DNA of 64,000 nt from Symsagittifera roscoffensis. Lineage: Eukaryota; Xenacoelomorpha; Acoela; Convolutidae. The DNA lies in contig NC_087065.1 in NCBI RefSeq assembly GCF_963678635.1, positions 30,318,252 through 30,382,251 on the forward strand, written 5' to 3'. Below, in pieces: positions 37,131 through 46,965 of this stretch. Each line of letters opens with the position of its first letter. The stretch's first letter is position 1. The position numbers were made by a program, and so were the translations under genes. The notes under the pieces are model-generated. The model was not told where the DNA came from, made no database searches, and saw only the letters and a list, made by a program, of their open reading frames with translations.

Positions 37131-37499
37131 CCATATATCTTAGAAGGCAGTGGGAACATTCTGTGCTTCGTCCCAATACGAGCAGTAGTGTTTTGTTTAA
37201 AATATGCATTTCTTAGAGCATTCTGGAGTATCATCCAGTACACGGAAACGAAGCAAAAAGTTTCTCGAACGAAGCAGATTATATTTGGGATAATTCACGA
37301 TAAACAAAATGCACTCATTAATTTACTCATTGCGTTTCTGGCTTGGTGAAACAATTAGAAACTTAAGCCCAAAAAAGCAAAACTGCTCGTATCAAGGCGA
37401 GGCCCTGAATGTTCCGACTTCCTTTCAAGGTCTATGGGGCAGTAAAAACTTTTTAATTAATTGTAAAAAATGTAAAATGAACTTAGTAGCGCGAAATAT

Positions 37500-37730
37500 G
37501 CTGCGCGTTGATTGTCCCAAATTGGCCTAAATCCAATTAGGAAACCCCAATAACTTTACGAAAAAAGATCGCGGGAAATATGTTTTCAAATTTAGACTCA
37601 GGCAACAAAAACTTTTGAGTGATATAAAAAAGTTCTGTGAAAAAATGGCTAGTTAAAAAGTCAAAATTTGTCTGAAGAAAAAGAACCAACCCGAGCACAA
37701 ATATTCCGTTACGTTTGGTACGAAATCTGA
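37500..37730 (-). repeat. Inverted, diverged fragment of the 1.28-kb unit
   Basis: Read on the - strand, this segment follows the unit from 'cgaaatattcgtgctc..gtgggtt' through 'gactttttaactagccattttt' to 'ggccaatttgggacaat'. It is more diverged than any unit of the main array and lies beyond the TIR element, in reverse orientation. It shows that the unit existed outside the array. Confidence 0.8.
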
Positions 37731-38123
37731 ACAAAAAAATCACCATCAAACAGAACATATGGTAGTGAGACTTTATCAGAATTTAAAGTTATAAACTAAA
37801 TTTAACACATTTGAAGAGCTCTCTGCTCTATGATCGAACCGACAAAGTACAGCAACAAGTTTACCTTTATCAAGGTGTCAATAACATGAAACATGAAAGC
37901 AGAAATGATTTAAAAACTTAAAACTCAAAAAATACAAGGAAAGCACTATCATCCATCATTTACACACAAAACCTTAAGACACAAAATTTTGTGCGAAATA
38001 AAATTTTGATTTTATTGTCGAAACATTCATAAACAAGATACTGGATAAAAATACAAGAATAATTTCTTTTATGAAGTACACGCAGTCTAAAATCAAAGCA
38101 GTAGAATCACAGCAATAAGTTTT

Positions 38124-38377
38124 GGTACTAGTTTACTTGTTTGGTCCCTCAAAAATGCTATGGTTCTTAATAAAAACAAGAGAGTGTTTGGGTTAATTCA
38201 CACAGCCAGCAGCTTAATTTTGGTATTTTTGACATAGGTGTAGCTTAGCGGATACGAATTTGGTGACCAACCCCAAAATGTAGATTCGAGTCCCCGCGTG
38301 CTTTTGTTTTTAGAAAATAGACGGGACCAATCGTCTAAACTAGTTTTCGCACGGGACCAAACAAAAAAACTAGCACC
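38124..38377. mobile_element. 254-bp TIR MITE carrying a tRNA-like sequence
   Basis: The left end ggtactagtttacttgtttg (then gtccc) and the reverse complement of the right end ggtgctagtttttttgtttg (then gtccc) match in about 22 of 25 bases. Between them lies the tRNA-like segment at 38238-38305. A second internal copy of acgggacca occurs near 38321. No clear target duplication. Confidence 0.65.
38238..38305 (+). tRNA. tRNA-like sequence with A and B boxes (pseudo-tRNA or SINE head)
   Basis: tagcttagcgg (38240-38250) fits the pol III A box TRGCNNARYGG exactly, and gattcgagtcc (38283-38293) fits the B box GGTTCGANTCC with one mismatch, at a normal tRNA spacing. The anticodon arm can only be drawn with a loop longer than seven, and the ends do not form a seven-pair acceptor stem. 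A working tRNA is therefore unlikely; a tRNA-derived promoter is likelier. No anticodon is proposed. Confidence 0.45.
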
Positions 38378-40239
38378 TAAATATCAATTTAATGAGATAT
38401 TTATATTAACAGTTAACAACCAAAGACCGAAATATCACTACTAAATTCAAGAAGACCGCTCGTATACCAGGACAAAGCGCTAAACGTTCCGACTGCCCCG
38501 TAAGTCATATCGAGTAAATTTTTGGGGAAAATAAGAAAAACCTTTAAACTTCCGACAGCATCAAAAATCAAGTTTAAAAACTTGTTTGCTACGAAAATAA
38601 TGCAACCTATTAGCTAGCCTCAATTCTATTAACGAATTGGTTGTACGAGATAACTCGCCACGCATTAATAATTTGCGTTACGCTCACAAGATTATGGATG
38701 AAGCCATCAAAATGCGCATAAAGTTGTCCAGAGCATGGCCAAATTGACTGTTTTCAAACTCCCAAAACTATGAAAAAATTGATCGAAGATAATTTTTTTT
38801 AAATTGGTTTCAAAGAGTCGATATCTTCAATGTGGCATATATATTTTTTGCTCACTATTATTATTTCGACTGCCAAAAATTGACTGAATAAAAAAGAACA
38901 CGAAGCATACATATTTGTTTTCTTCGAAAGTTGGAACATTAGTTTTTACCAGAAGCTCTGAAAAATTCTACCACATGGAACAGCATGAAGTAACCCCCTC
39001 TCAAAAGTATTTAGAAAATTATACAAAATCCACGAATTCAAGGTAAGGAAATATGAAAATTATTAGACGAAACAAATATACAAGTAGCAGTATAAACTGA
39101 AACACTCGTACAAAAACATATTCAGAAAATTGATATTCAGAAGTAAAAAATGCAAACAATTGTATTAATAAAACACAACTGGGAAAAAAAATCGTCACGT
39201 CCCTCTTCAATCAGAAAAACAGATCGGATTTTAGAAATTAACAAATACAGGTAGTAAAAGCTTAAATTTGAAAAAAAAACACAGAAACACAAATTTCTTG
39301 AAAGAACATTAAGAAACTTTCAATCTACCCGAAAGAAACCATAAAGTTTTAGGCAAACCATTTTTTATCAAATGATAGCCATATTGCCTAAGATACGAAC
39401 GTAGTTACACATAAAAAAAAAACCAGTAGACAGTTTCAGGCACTAAACAAAAATAATAACTATTCGAAAATCAATTTGATCAAAAAACGAACTTTAAGCA
39501 GCAGATCTAGAAATTGCCATTCTAATAGATGCAGATGCAAATCCAGCGTCATTTATATAGCAAAACACGGCATCACAACTGCCGAGTGCACAAAAACACA
39601 CCTTCCCTTCAAACTGTCGGATAAATAAAATAAACTCTTCACTGGATAAATATGAAGAGAAAACAAAACTTGCTCTTCGTAATAATTTCCTTTCCTTCAT
39701 ACACAAAAATATACCACCTTTTAATATACCAACGTTAAGTTCCTCTTATCCATAACAATTTATTAATTACTGGATATTCTAAAAAGTAAAAATTGATAAA
39801 CAGTGAATACATTAGCGAAGCTAATAAATAACACATTATATCCACAGTTTTATCAACTACCAGATGGTTTAAATCTTCATCACATTTTTAAAAAGATGAG
39901 AAAAAACACTTTTAATCAAAACATGTTCCTGGGCTGAGGCGCTCGACTCATGATTTGACCGAAACAGTCGAACGATGTCCGTTTTTGATTTTTTCAGTCG
40001 AACGATATCCGTCTTCAAATTTGTTCGACTTTACCGGACATTGTTCGACTTTGTTCAACTTTATCAGGAATTAATCAAACCGTCCTAATTTAAGACAAAA
40101 CTCGGACTTCATTTGACCTTTTCTGTCGAATCAATTGCTGAAAACCTCAGCCTGGGCAGCAGCAAAATATGATAGAAAGAGCCACAAACTTGAGGATCGT
40201 AGATTCGTATAGCACGGGTTGAGGTGTTTGACTGTGGTC

Positions 40240-40490
40240 GAAACGGTCGAAACGTAGCCGTGTTTTTGATCGACCCAAATTGCCTATGTTTCGACCGAAC
40301 CGACGAATCGACCAAAGGAAAAATGTGTTCGGCTGTGTTCGATCGAAGCCGATTATATTTTGAGTGAATCGACCCAAGTCGGCTATGTTTCGGCCGATGC
40401 GACCACAGAAAGATGTGTTCGACGGAAGCCAATTATGTTTCGAACGCCTCGACCAAATTCTCGTTGTTTCGACCGTATCAATAGAAAGAA
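40240..40490. repeat. Degenerate tandem repeat, period about 0.1 kb
   Basis: 'atcgacccaa.t.g.ctatgtttcg.ccga' and 'aaaaatgtgttcg' recur at about 40270 and 40370 with the same spacing, each followed by 'gaagcc.attatgttt'. The segment is rich in tcga and cggt words like the rest of the element. Confidence 0.6.
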
Positions 40491-40784
40491 AATGTTTTCA
40501 AGTGTTTTCGAGGCAACTGATATTCCAAAAACAATTCCTTTTAAATTTTCTGTTAAATGCATCAACCATAACTAAATATAGGGGTTACTAAGTGAAAAGA
40601 AACATATTGCGCTTTAGCCTCTCAGTGAAACAGTGAAACGACATTTTGTTTTATCTTTTACTCCAGGTGAAAATTAAGTTTCTAGGTCAAAATGTTTTGT
40701 TTTATCTTTTACTCCAGGTGGAAATTAACTTTCCAAGTCAAAATGTTATAATAGTTCGACCCTAGCTCTACCTGGATCGACATT

Positions 40785-40935
40785 GTTGCGGCCCTAGTTC
40801 GACTCTGATTTGACCCTAGCTCGACTCTGATTTGACCCTAGCTCGACCTTGATTCGACTCTAATTCGACCCTGATTCGACTCTAATTCGACCCTGATTCG
40901 ACTCTAGTTCGACTCTAGAATTACCCTAATTTGAC
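40785..40935. repeat. Short-period minisatellite of TTCGACYCTRA words
   Basis: The segment is a run of tgattcgaccc, taattcgactc, tagctcgactc variants with a period of about 11 bases, often paired to 22. It lies left of the 22-bp array in the same element and is clearly related to it. Confidence 0.85.
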
Positions 40936-41254
40936 CCTAGTTCGGCCATCAGAATGATATCAGGTGTGTATTTTTGATCTGGAAAACTTTGTTGTTCGAC
41001 CGACTTCTGTCTGATCAGATTTCGTCCAGTTCGACCGGGGTAATTAATTGTTATTTTTAATTGACGACTGCTGTGTTATTGGTGACATAATGTATCTTTT
41101 GATTGTTTTCTAGCTCGTTTTTATGGTGACATTTTTTTTTGTTGACCCAAAAACTTGCTTATAATTTCGGGACATTGTGTAAGCTTTCTGGTGGTGGTTT
41201 GCTCTGTTTCAGTTTTGCAAGTAAAAAAACTCACTTTTTCTCTAAATCTCTTTC

Positions 41255-41620
41255 ATCATTCGACCCCATGCGATTCACAATTGACCCCGTTCGAATAATG
41301 ATTCAACGCTGTTCGACTTATGGTTCGACCCCATTGGACCATGATTTGACCCCACTCGACCCGTGATTCGACCCCGCTCGAACAGAGATTCGATCCCGTT
41401 CGACCTATGATTCGACCACGTTCGACCCATGATTTGACCTCGCTCGACTCATGATTCGACCCCGTTCGACCCATGATTAGACCCCGCTCGAACCAAGATT
41501 CGATCCCGTCCGACTTATGATTCGACCCCGTTCGACCCATAATTTGACCTGCTCGACCAATGATTCTACCTCGTTCGGCTCATAATTCGACCTTGTTCAA
41601 CACATGATTCGACCGTAATT
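41255..41620. repeat. 22-bp minisatellite, about sixteen units
   Basis: Units such as 'gattcgaccccgttcgaccc' followed by at repeat with a period of 22 bases. Since three periods make 66 bases, the - strand stays open for 94 codons (41256-41540) and reads variants of GRTGSNHESS. The openness follows from the repeat and is not evidence of a gene. Confidence 0.9.
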
Positions 41621-41739
41621 TACGACGAAAATCGGACATCGCTCGACCGTGTCGGACGAATCATGAGTCGAACACCTCAGCCCGGGTTTCTTTTTCCAAG
41701 CCCCGGTGAATCATGAAGAACAGTTTGTTCAAGCAAGAC

Positions 41740-42152
41740 CAGGGGCGGCTTTAGGGGAGGGGGGGGGGGGGGGGGGGGTGGACGCCTTCCTTCATGAATT
41801 CGACCCCTGCTGACCCAAAGGGTCCCCCCTTTGATACTTTTGATGAATTCCATTTTTGACCGACCGACCCTAAAACTTTTCTAAAGGCGCTTTTGGCACC
41901 AATTTATACTATTTATTGAGGGGGAGTTCCAAAAAGTTCCAAAACTTTCCAAAAAGTGCTCCAAAACTGCTTTTTTGACCTGTTTTTTTTTTCAAAAATT
42001 TGCCGGCGGCGCAGACAATTTGGCCAAAACAGTTTTTCTTAACGTTTCAGGAGAGCTCGCAAATCAATTTGGTCGACCTAAAAAAAAGGTCGTCTAAATT
42101 TTTGAGTTTTTGAAAATCCAGCCCCCTCGAGAAACTCCTAGATCCGCCCCTG
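41740..42152 (+). mobile_element. hAT-like MITE with a long G run
   Basis: The ends are caggggcggctttagg (41740) and ctagatccgcccctg (42152), which are inverted repeats. Flanking 8-mers are agcaagac (41732-41739) and agtaagac (42153-42160), seven of eight identical: a hAT-type target duplication. A run of about twenty G, near 41757-41778, lies just inside the left end. There is no transposase. The interior block 'cccctgctgacccaaagggtcccc' runs opposite to the copy at 48030. Confidence 0.9.
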
Positions 42153-43159
42153 AGTAAGACTTTAAGCAAAGTACATATATCTGAATATGAAATAACACTA
42201 AAGTTAGATATTTGACTGGCAACTAAATCATCAATTTAAAAAAAAGAATGAACACAAAAAGAATAAAATCCATGTTCATAAGAATTCAAACCGACAAACA
42301 ATTGTGAAAAGTGCTTGAGCGCTTAAAACTGACATAAAAAGAATTCAAAACTTTCTAATGATTTTTTGTTAAAACCCAGATACGTAAGCGAAGCCCCAAT
42401 TTCATACGAAAAATGTAGTCTCCATTTACACCAACTAATAAAATTGGAGGCGGTCATTATCACCATCATCGCCATCGTGGTTGTTTATACACCCTTTCCC
42501 GGTACTCAAGGGTTTGATCTTGTTAAAACTTTTTCGGATATTGAATGGGATTTTTTAACATTTCACAAATTTCATTTCTCTAAATTGAGCTCAAGTTCTT
42601 TCGTACTTCACTTTTCGTTGTGTCTGCCTGTAATTTCTGACTGGTCAAAGATGAGCTAGTTTTTTTTTGTTCAACTTTTCTGGTTGTTCATTTTTCCACA
42701 TCTGTGAGTCTCCAATATCCACTACTCAAATAACTGCTCCAAGATGAGCTGGATTCAAAATTCCTTGGCTCTAAAATAAGCTTGAACTCTAGTTTTGTTT
42801 AATTCTAAAAAGAGCACGAACTTACTCGAGGATAAGAGTTTTGTCTGCTCTATGATGAGCTAGATTTGTAAACAGAAATCAAAAAGAGTCGAACCAGTTA
42901 AAACTTCACTATCGATACCATGCAATCATAAAAATAACAAAAAGCCATCAAGTACCAAGACGCCTACGAGAAAAAACATAAATATTTTTTTTGATATATT
43001 GAATCATGAAACTCTCTTGACGAAAAGTTTTCGTCAAGAGAGATCAACAGCAAAGTGAATAAAGTTTTATATTTTCAGTTATACTCCTCGCAATCAAAGA
43101 GTCCTTAAAAAAAGAAATGATGTCAAATAGCTACCAGAGTTATTGAATTTTGTTTATGT
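42153..43159. other. Intron sequence with one long palindrome
   Basis: A + strand ORF of 97 codons (42366-42659) has a hydrophobic segment (VIITIIAIVVVYTPF) but no homologous motif I know; I do not call it a gene. The words gatgagctgga and 'atgagcta' recur at 42650-42870. The 31-bp palindrome at 43012 is listed separately. Confidence 0.4.
43012..43042. repeat. Perfect 31-bp palindrome
   Basis: Arms ctctcttgacgaaaa and ttttcgtcaagagag are perfect reverse complements around a single g. Such a perfect 15-bp-arm palindrome could extrude as a cruciform or fold in RNA. No poly-U or gene end is near, so I do not call it a terminator. Confidence 0.95.
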
Positions 43160-43720
43160 CCTCAAAGGTAAATGGCACGCCTAGCAACTGCAACCTTTTC
43201 CGTCGAGTTTTTCTTGTTTGCCCTCAAACATGTCCACAACGCTGTTATCATACAAAACCAACCCATCAAGAATAAATTTCTTGAACAGCTCTTTGAGACC
43301 GACTTCAATCACAAACTTCACACTCTGGAATAACCATCAGCTCATGTGCGTAGAAAAATTTTGATGCTGGCCAGGAAAAAATGGATCTCGTAAACTTAAA
43401 CAAAAGGGGGGACCCTTTGGAAAAAATTGGCACCCTCTCCCACCTCGGCACGCTACTGAGCTGGCCCCTTCTCAATCAATCCACTCAACTTGTATGTCTC
43501 ACGACACTTCTCAGCAAAAACAAAATCATTGAATTACTTGTTAAGCTGATACTCAAATCCCATCAAATCACCCATAGCTTCCTCATTGGTTTCTCCTTCA
43601 GGCCAAATTACTGCTAACTATTCAGTCTGTGGACAGCCAATTCACACGAGAGAAAACAATCCCAATTTCACTATGTAAGAAGTTGAAGTCTTTATAATAC
43701 TTCTCAATCATTTTGAGACT
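43160..43720 (-). pseudogene. Broken coding-like segment of unknown identity
   Basis: On the - strand, long readable blocks occur in shifted frames: MIEKYYKDFNFLHSEIGIVFS (about 43725-43660, 21 residues with the start), EGETNEEAMGDLMGFEYQLN (about 43600-43540), FAEKCRETYKLSGLIEKGPA (about 43520-43465), then, after an 86-bp MITE, VKFVIEVGLKELFKKFILDG (about 43320-43260) and VVDMFEGKQEKLDGKGCSC. The composition is that of an ordinary soluble protein and not of a transposon ORF. Stops and shifts separate the blocks. It may be a retrocopy or a relic gene; I do not recognise the family. Confidence 0.5.
43373..43458 (-). mobile_element. 86-bp miniature hAT-like fragment
   Basis: On the - strand it starts cagtagcgtgccgagg and contains 'ccaaagggtcccccc', a core of the hAT-like MITE family. 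Flanks share gctggcc (43366-43372 and 43460-43466). It interrupts the coding-like segment. The size is far below the usual 360-470 bp, so it is an internally deleted copy. Confidence 0.55.
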
Positions 43721-43870
43721 AGATTAAAACCATTTCAAGTTTTATAGCAAGGCTTCAAAAGTTTCTTTCAACCCAGATGGAAAGTCATCAAAAAGAAAAA
43801 TAAATAATGGTAATCACTGTTTTCTGATGCCGCGAATTAAAAAATGTGCTATATCACAGGCTAAGCAAGC

Positions 43871-44215
43871 CCTGGGCATGCGCTTTAGCCGGCAAAACTT
43901 ACCGTGCCCTTAGGGATTCGACCCACTGCTGACCCAATGGGTCCTCCATTTCTACTAATTTGAGATATCACTTTTGGTGACAGATCCCAAAATATTTCTT
44001 AGGGCGCCAATATATGCTAATTTTGAGGGGGGAGCGCGCGCCAAAAAAACACGATTATTGGCCAAAATTTTACAAAAAGTGCCTCAAAACGCTTTTTGCC
44101 TGTGGCGCTGAAAAATTTGGATAAATTAGGCACTTTATAATAATTTCAGATAGCTCAGAAAATCAAGTTGACGGAACTAAAAGAACAGGCCCGCAAAATT
44201 TTTTACACGCTACTA
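43871..44215 (+). mobile_element. Decayed hAT-like MITE
   Basis: Blocks attcgaccc.ctgctgaccca, 'gggtcctcc', 'ggcgccaatatatgctaat' and 'gagcgcgcgcc' match the copy at 41740 in the same orientation. The left end (gggcatgcgctttag) is degenerate and the right end is lost near 44215. No target duplication was found. Confidence 0.65.
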
Positions 44216-44299
44216 AACCCGAGCAGTATTATATATTGTAAAATGACTGTTCCCCGTAGACAATTGATAGCTTTACAGATGAAACACGAATGGAATATT

Positions 44300-44555
44300 C
44301 GAGTGATAGCGTCAATACTTCATGTCGCGCGGCAAATCACAAATAAAAAGTATGTCAAGGAACTGTATATAATTGTTATTGAAAATAACCAATGATACGC
44401 AGTCGCCTCTTGAAAAACTGAAGCAAATTATCTCTAGACAACTAGTTTATGATGCAATTTTCTAGAAAAAATTGTACGAAGACATAAACTAGCTCCTTGG
44501 CCGAGAGAAGCATACTGATATCAAATCGAATGGCAATGATCTCTTAGAATCAATC
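44300..44555 (+). repeat. Dispersed repeat with coding traces, copy 1
   Basis: Matches 46650-46925 from 'gcgtcaa.a.tt' through 'cgaatcacaaa', 'cctcttgaaaa', 'tacgatgcaa.tttctagaaaaaat' and 'ctctt(gg)ccgag' to 'aatctcttagaatca'. A + frame in both reads YDA.F-stop-KK.YE, later SN.N.LLES, so an old coding region is likely. The family is not recognised. A (cagt)n run follows at 44556. Confidence 0.65.
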
Positions 44556-45469
44556 AGTCAGTCAATCAGTCAGTAGTTTTCTACCCTCTTTTGTTCAAAG
44601 GTTCAAAATGTGCCGTTATAATTCTGTTTGCCTCTCATTGTTGAAGTACTTGTTATTTTCCTGAAACTTTTGTTGCAGCCTAAAGCGGCCTGCATAATGT
44701 TCGTATTCATCACCTTTTCCTGTTTTTCCATTTTCGTGTCTTTTCTGTTTTCTTTCAGTGACAGAAGCGGCCTCCGTAAAATGTTTCGAATTTTGCGTTG
44801 CCAAGAGATTTCAAGCAACTTTCGGCGCTAAGATTTTTATTCGTTTCAAGAACAAAGTCCACAGCGGCCTTCATTAATCGATATTATAAAACATCTCTAC
44901 AATAATTTTTCAAACTTTTTGTAACAACGAAAATTTTTGAAAAGTCTACAATTTTCTCAATGCCGTTCGGAAATCTCGCGCAAGCGGTCGTAAGCGCTAT
45001 CGTTTTGGTTTGGGATGTAGGATATCGACTGATATGTCCCGTCGGAATCTTATTGCGGTTTTCTCGAACAAGAGTCCATATGCTTCTGCCAGACGTCCAT
45101 TGCATTTGTTCAGCCCCTTCATGATACATTATCGATACGTTCGTCCAATACTTCAATCTCATACCTCAATTCCATAAAAACCACTTTTATGCCACACTTC
45201 ATATACCTACAAGTTAGTTATTTCACTCTACGACAACTTCATTTTTCGTCATTATTTGGTTGTTTTTTATGTCCAACAAATTATGCGTCTGACCCATCAC
45301 CACAAGGTTTTTGAAATAAAATGCTAAATTTTGCTGAATCGTTTTTCACAGCACTTTGTCGCAATTGTTCCGCGTGGACTATCTTTCTGACTGTATTGAG
45401 TTGTTGTCATTGATGAAGAATAACCTTCTTCTTGGGAAATTTATATTGAAGGCGCTAACACCTCTAGCG
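44556..45469. other. Intron sequence, nothing firmly recognised
   Basis: The words agcggcct followed by gcataatgttcg, ccgtaaaatgtttcg or tcattaatcg recur at 44687, 44768 and 44863. A - strand ORF of 92 codons (44884-45162) shows no known motif. The region 44960-45110 is somewhat richer in G and C. Confidence 0.35.
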
Positions 45470-46645
45470 TCAAAACTTCTCATGATGGTTTCTTTTCGAG
45501 GAAACATCACTGAAAATATTTGAACAATAGTGAGACTGCTTAAAAATATACCTTATAGAAATTTTTTAAAAATTTCTGGGGAAAATTTAATTTTCAGCTT
45601 ATTTGGTAGACTGTTCAACCTTTTGTTCCAGCGAGCGAACATTTACCAAAATTTGCTGAAACTTTTGAAATGATCAGTCTAGTTGCTGAATTTTTATCAT
45701 TTTTTGCTAAAAGGTTTTTGATCTATTCTGACATAGAAATAAACCCGGTAGTTGAAAAATGAGTTTTTGTAATCAGCTTAAAATGAATACGCTTAGTGAT
45801 GGGCAGCCAGTGTAGATCATGCAAAAATGGCGACATGCTAAGAAATTTTGATATCTTGAAGATATATCTGCATGCCGCATTCTGAACTATCTGTAATTTT
45901 TGATTAGTTTTTGTGGTAACCCAGAGTACAAACTGTTGCAGTAATCAAGCCAAGAGAGAATGAGCATTCGGACCAGAAGATGTCTGTTGGAGAAACTGAA
46001 ACTGTTACGGATGAAACCATTTGTCTCAACTGAAAATAACAGCTCCTGCACAACAGTTGAATTTGTTGTGCCATTTTCATGTGTAGATCAAATATTATTC
46101 CCAGCGATTTAAAAACAATCAAAATGGCAACCGTTGATGACAAATTTCTAGTTTCATGTGTTTTTTAGCTTTTTAAAAAAATTGTTCTCTCAACAATCAT
46201 TTCTGTTTTCTTTTTTTTCTTGTAATAATTTTCACACTCACGTTTTCGAACCAATCAACAAATTTATTTAAGTCGATTTGAATTTTGTCAATACTCCCCT
46301 CATCTGAGGATAGACTACAGTAAAGCATGGTGTTATCTGCATAGATTTGATAGTCCAAACAAGTTTTCAAAAATACAGTTCGTATAGGCGAAAGATAGAC
46401 TGTGAAGAGCAACAGTCCTAGCAAAGATCTTTGTAGAACCTCAGTTTTAATGATGCGAAGTTTCCATATAGCTTGATTTATCTTGAAACGTTGTATTTTA
46501 CTACTGAGGTATGATGTGATCATTTTATTTTTGCCAATTCTCTAACACCTACATATTTCTCGAGTGTAAGTAGCCATATCTCCAGGTCAATTGTATCAAA
46601 TGATGAAGTAAGGTCTAGAGCGACGACAGCTTTTTCTTTTTTTAT
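45470..46645 (-). mobile_element. Non-LTR retrotransposon (LINE), reverse orientation
   Basis: On the - strand: AVVALDLTSSFDTIDLEIW (46640-46580), the RT palm motif with the first catalytic aspartate; then LQRSLLGLLLFTVYLSPI (related to QGSVLGPLLF); then YQIYADNTMLYC (about 46365-46330), where the second aspartate of YADD is replaced by asparagine; then KSLGIIFDLHMKMAQQI (about 46110-46060), the thumb motif. The end reads IVQNAAC and LHDLHWLPITKRI (about 45890-45790), diagnostic of Jockey/CR1/L2-like ORF2 C-termini. Frames shift several times, so it is dead. It is a different family from the LINE at 10150. Confidence 0.92.
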
Positions 46646-46649
46646 CCAG

Positions 46650-46925
46650 CCTGAGTGAGAGCGTCAAAATTTGATGTCGAGGCGAATCACAAAAAAGTAC
46701 GTCAAGGAAGTGTAGACAATTATCATAGAAAACAGCCAATGATGCGCAAACTCCTCTTGAAAACTTAAGCAAAGTCTCTAGCGCTGGAAGTGTCTCATGC
46801 ACTATTCGACAAATATTCTACGATGCAAAGTTCTAGAAAAAATCGTATGAACACATGAAGCAGCTCTTTGGCCGAGTCAAGGATACTCATAACACATCAA
46901 ACAGCAATAATCTCTTAGAATCAGA
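46650..46925 (+). repeat. Dispersed repeat with coding traces, copy 2
   Basis: Copy of 44300-44555. Its frame runs further (LLGRVKD-like, then NNLLESDLWNHDVFIRYKHF, about 46905-46965) and ends QPETDFF-stop. It directly abuts the 5' side of the - strand LINE remnant. The protein family is unknown. Confidence 0.6.
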
Positions 46926-46965
46926 TCTATGGAACCACGACGTCTTCATAAGATATAAACACTTC

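Larger units (their letters stand above)
37731..39928. other. AT-rich intron sequence with one MITE
   Basis: Apart from the small TIR element at 38124-38377 and the short dispersed repeat near 38452-38530, I recognise nothing. A - strand ORF of 70 codons at 39494-39706 has no familiar motif. Confidence 0.5.
39929..41686. mobile_element. TIR element of about 1.76 kb built of TTCGACC-type repeats
   Basis: The left end ctgggctgaggcgctcgact, followed by catgat, faces the right end, whose reverse complement is cccgggctgaggtgttcgac, then tcatgattc; similarity continues to gcgatgtccg. A second facing copy of the end lies at 40143-40156 (acctcagcctggg) and a further left-type end at 40215 (cgggttgaggtgtttgac). 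The structure may thus be a 228-bp MITE (39929-40156) beside a larger element (40215-41686), or one nested element. The interior is minisatellites, with no transposase. Confidence 0.75.

Noticed and set aside
38238-38305. A functional tRNA gene
   Set aside because: The boxes are good, but the acceptor stem and a seven-base anticodon loop cannot be drawn; it lies inside a MITE.
41256-41540. 94-codon - ORF with GRTGSNHESS repeats
   Set aside because: The openness follows from a 22-bp minisatellite; no start context or conservation.
42366-42659. 97-codon + ORF with a hydrophobic segment as a gene
   Set aside because: No splice sites, homologous motif or compositional signal; it overlaps ordinary intron sequence.
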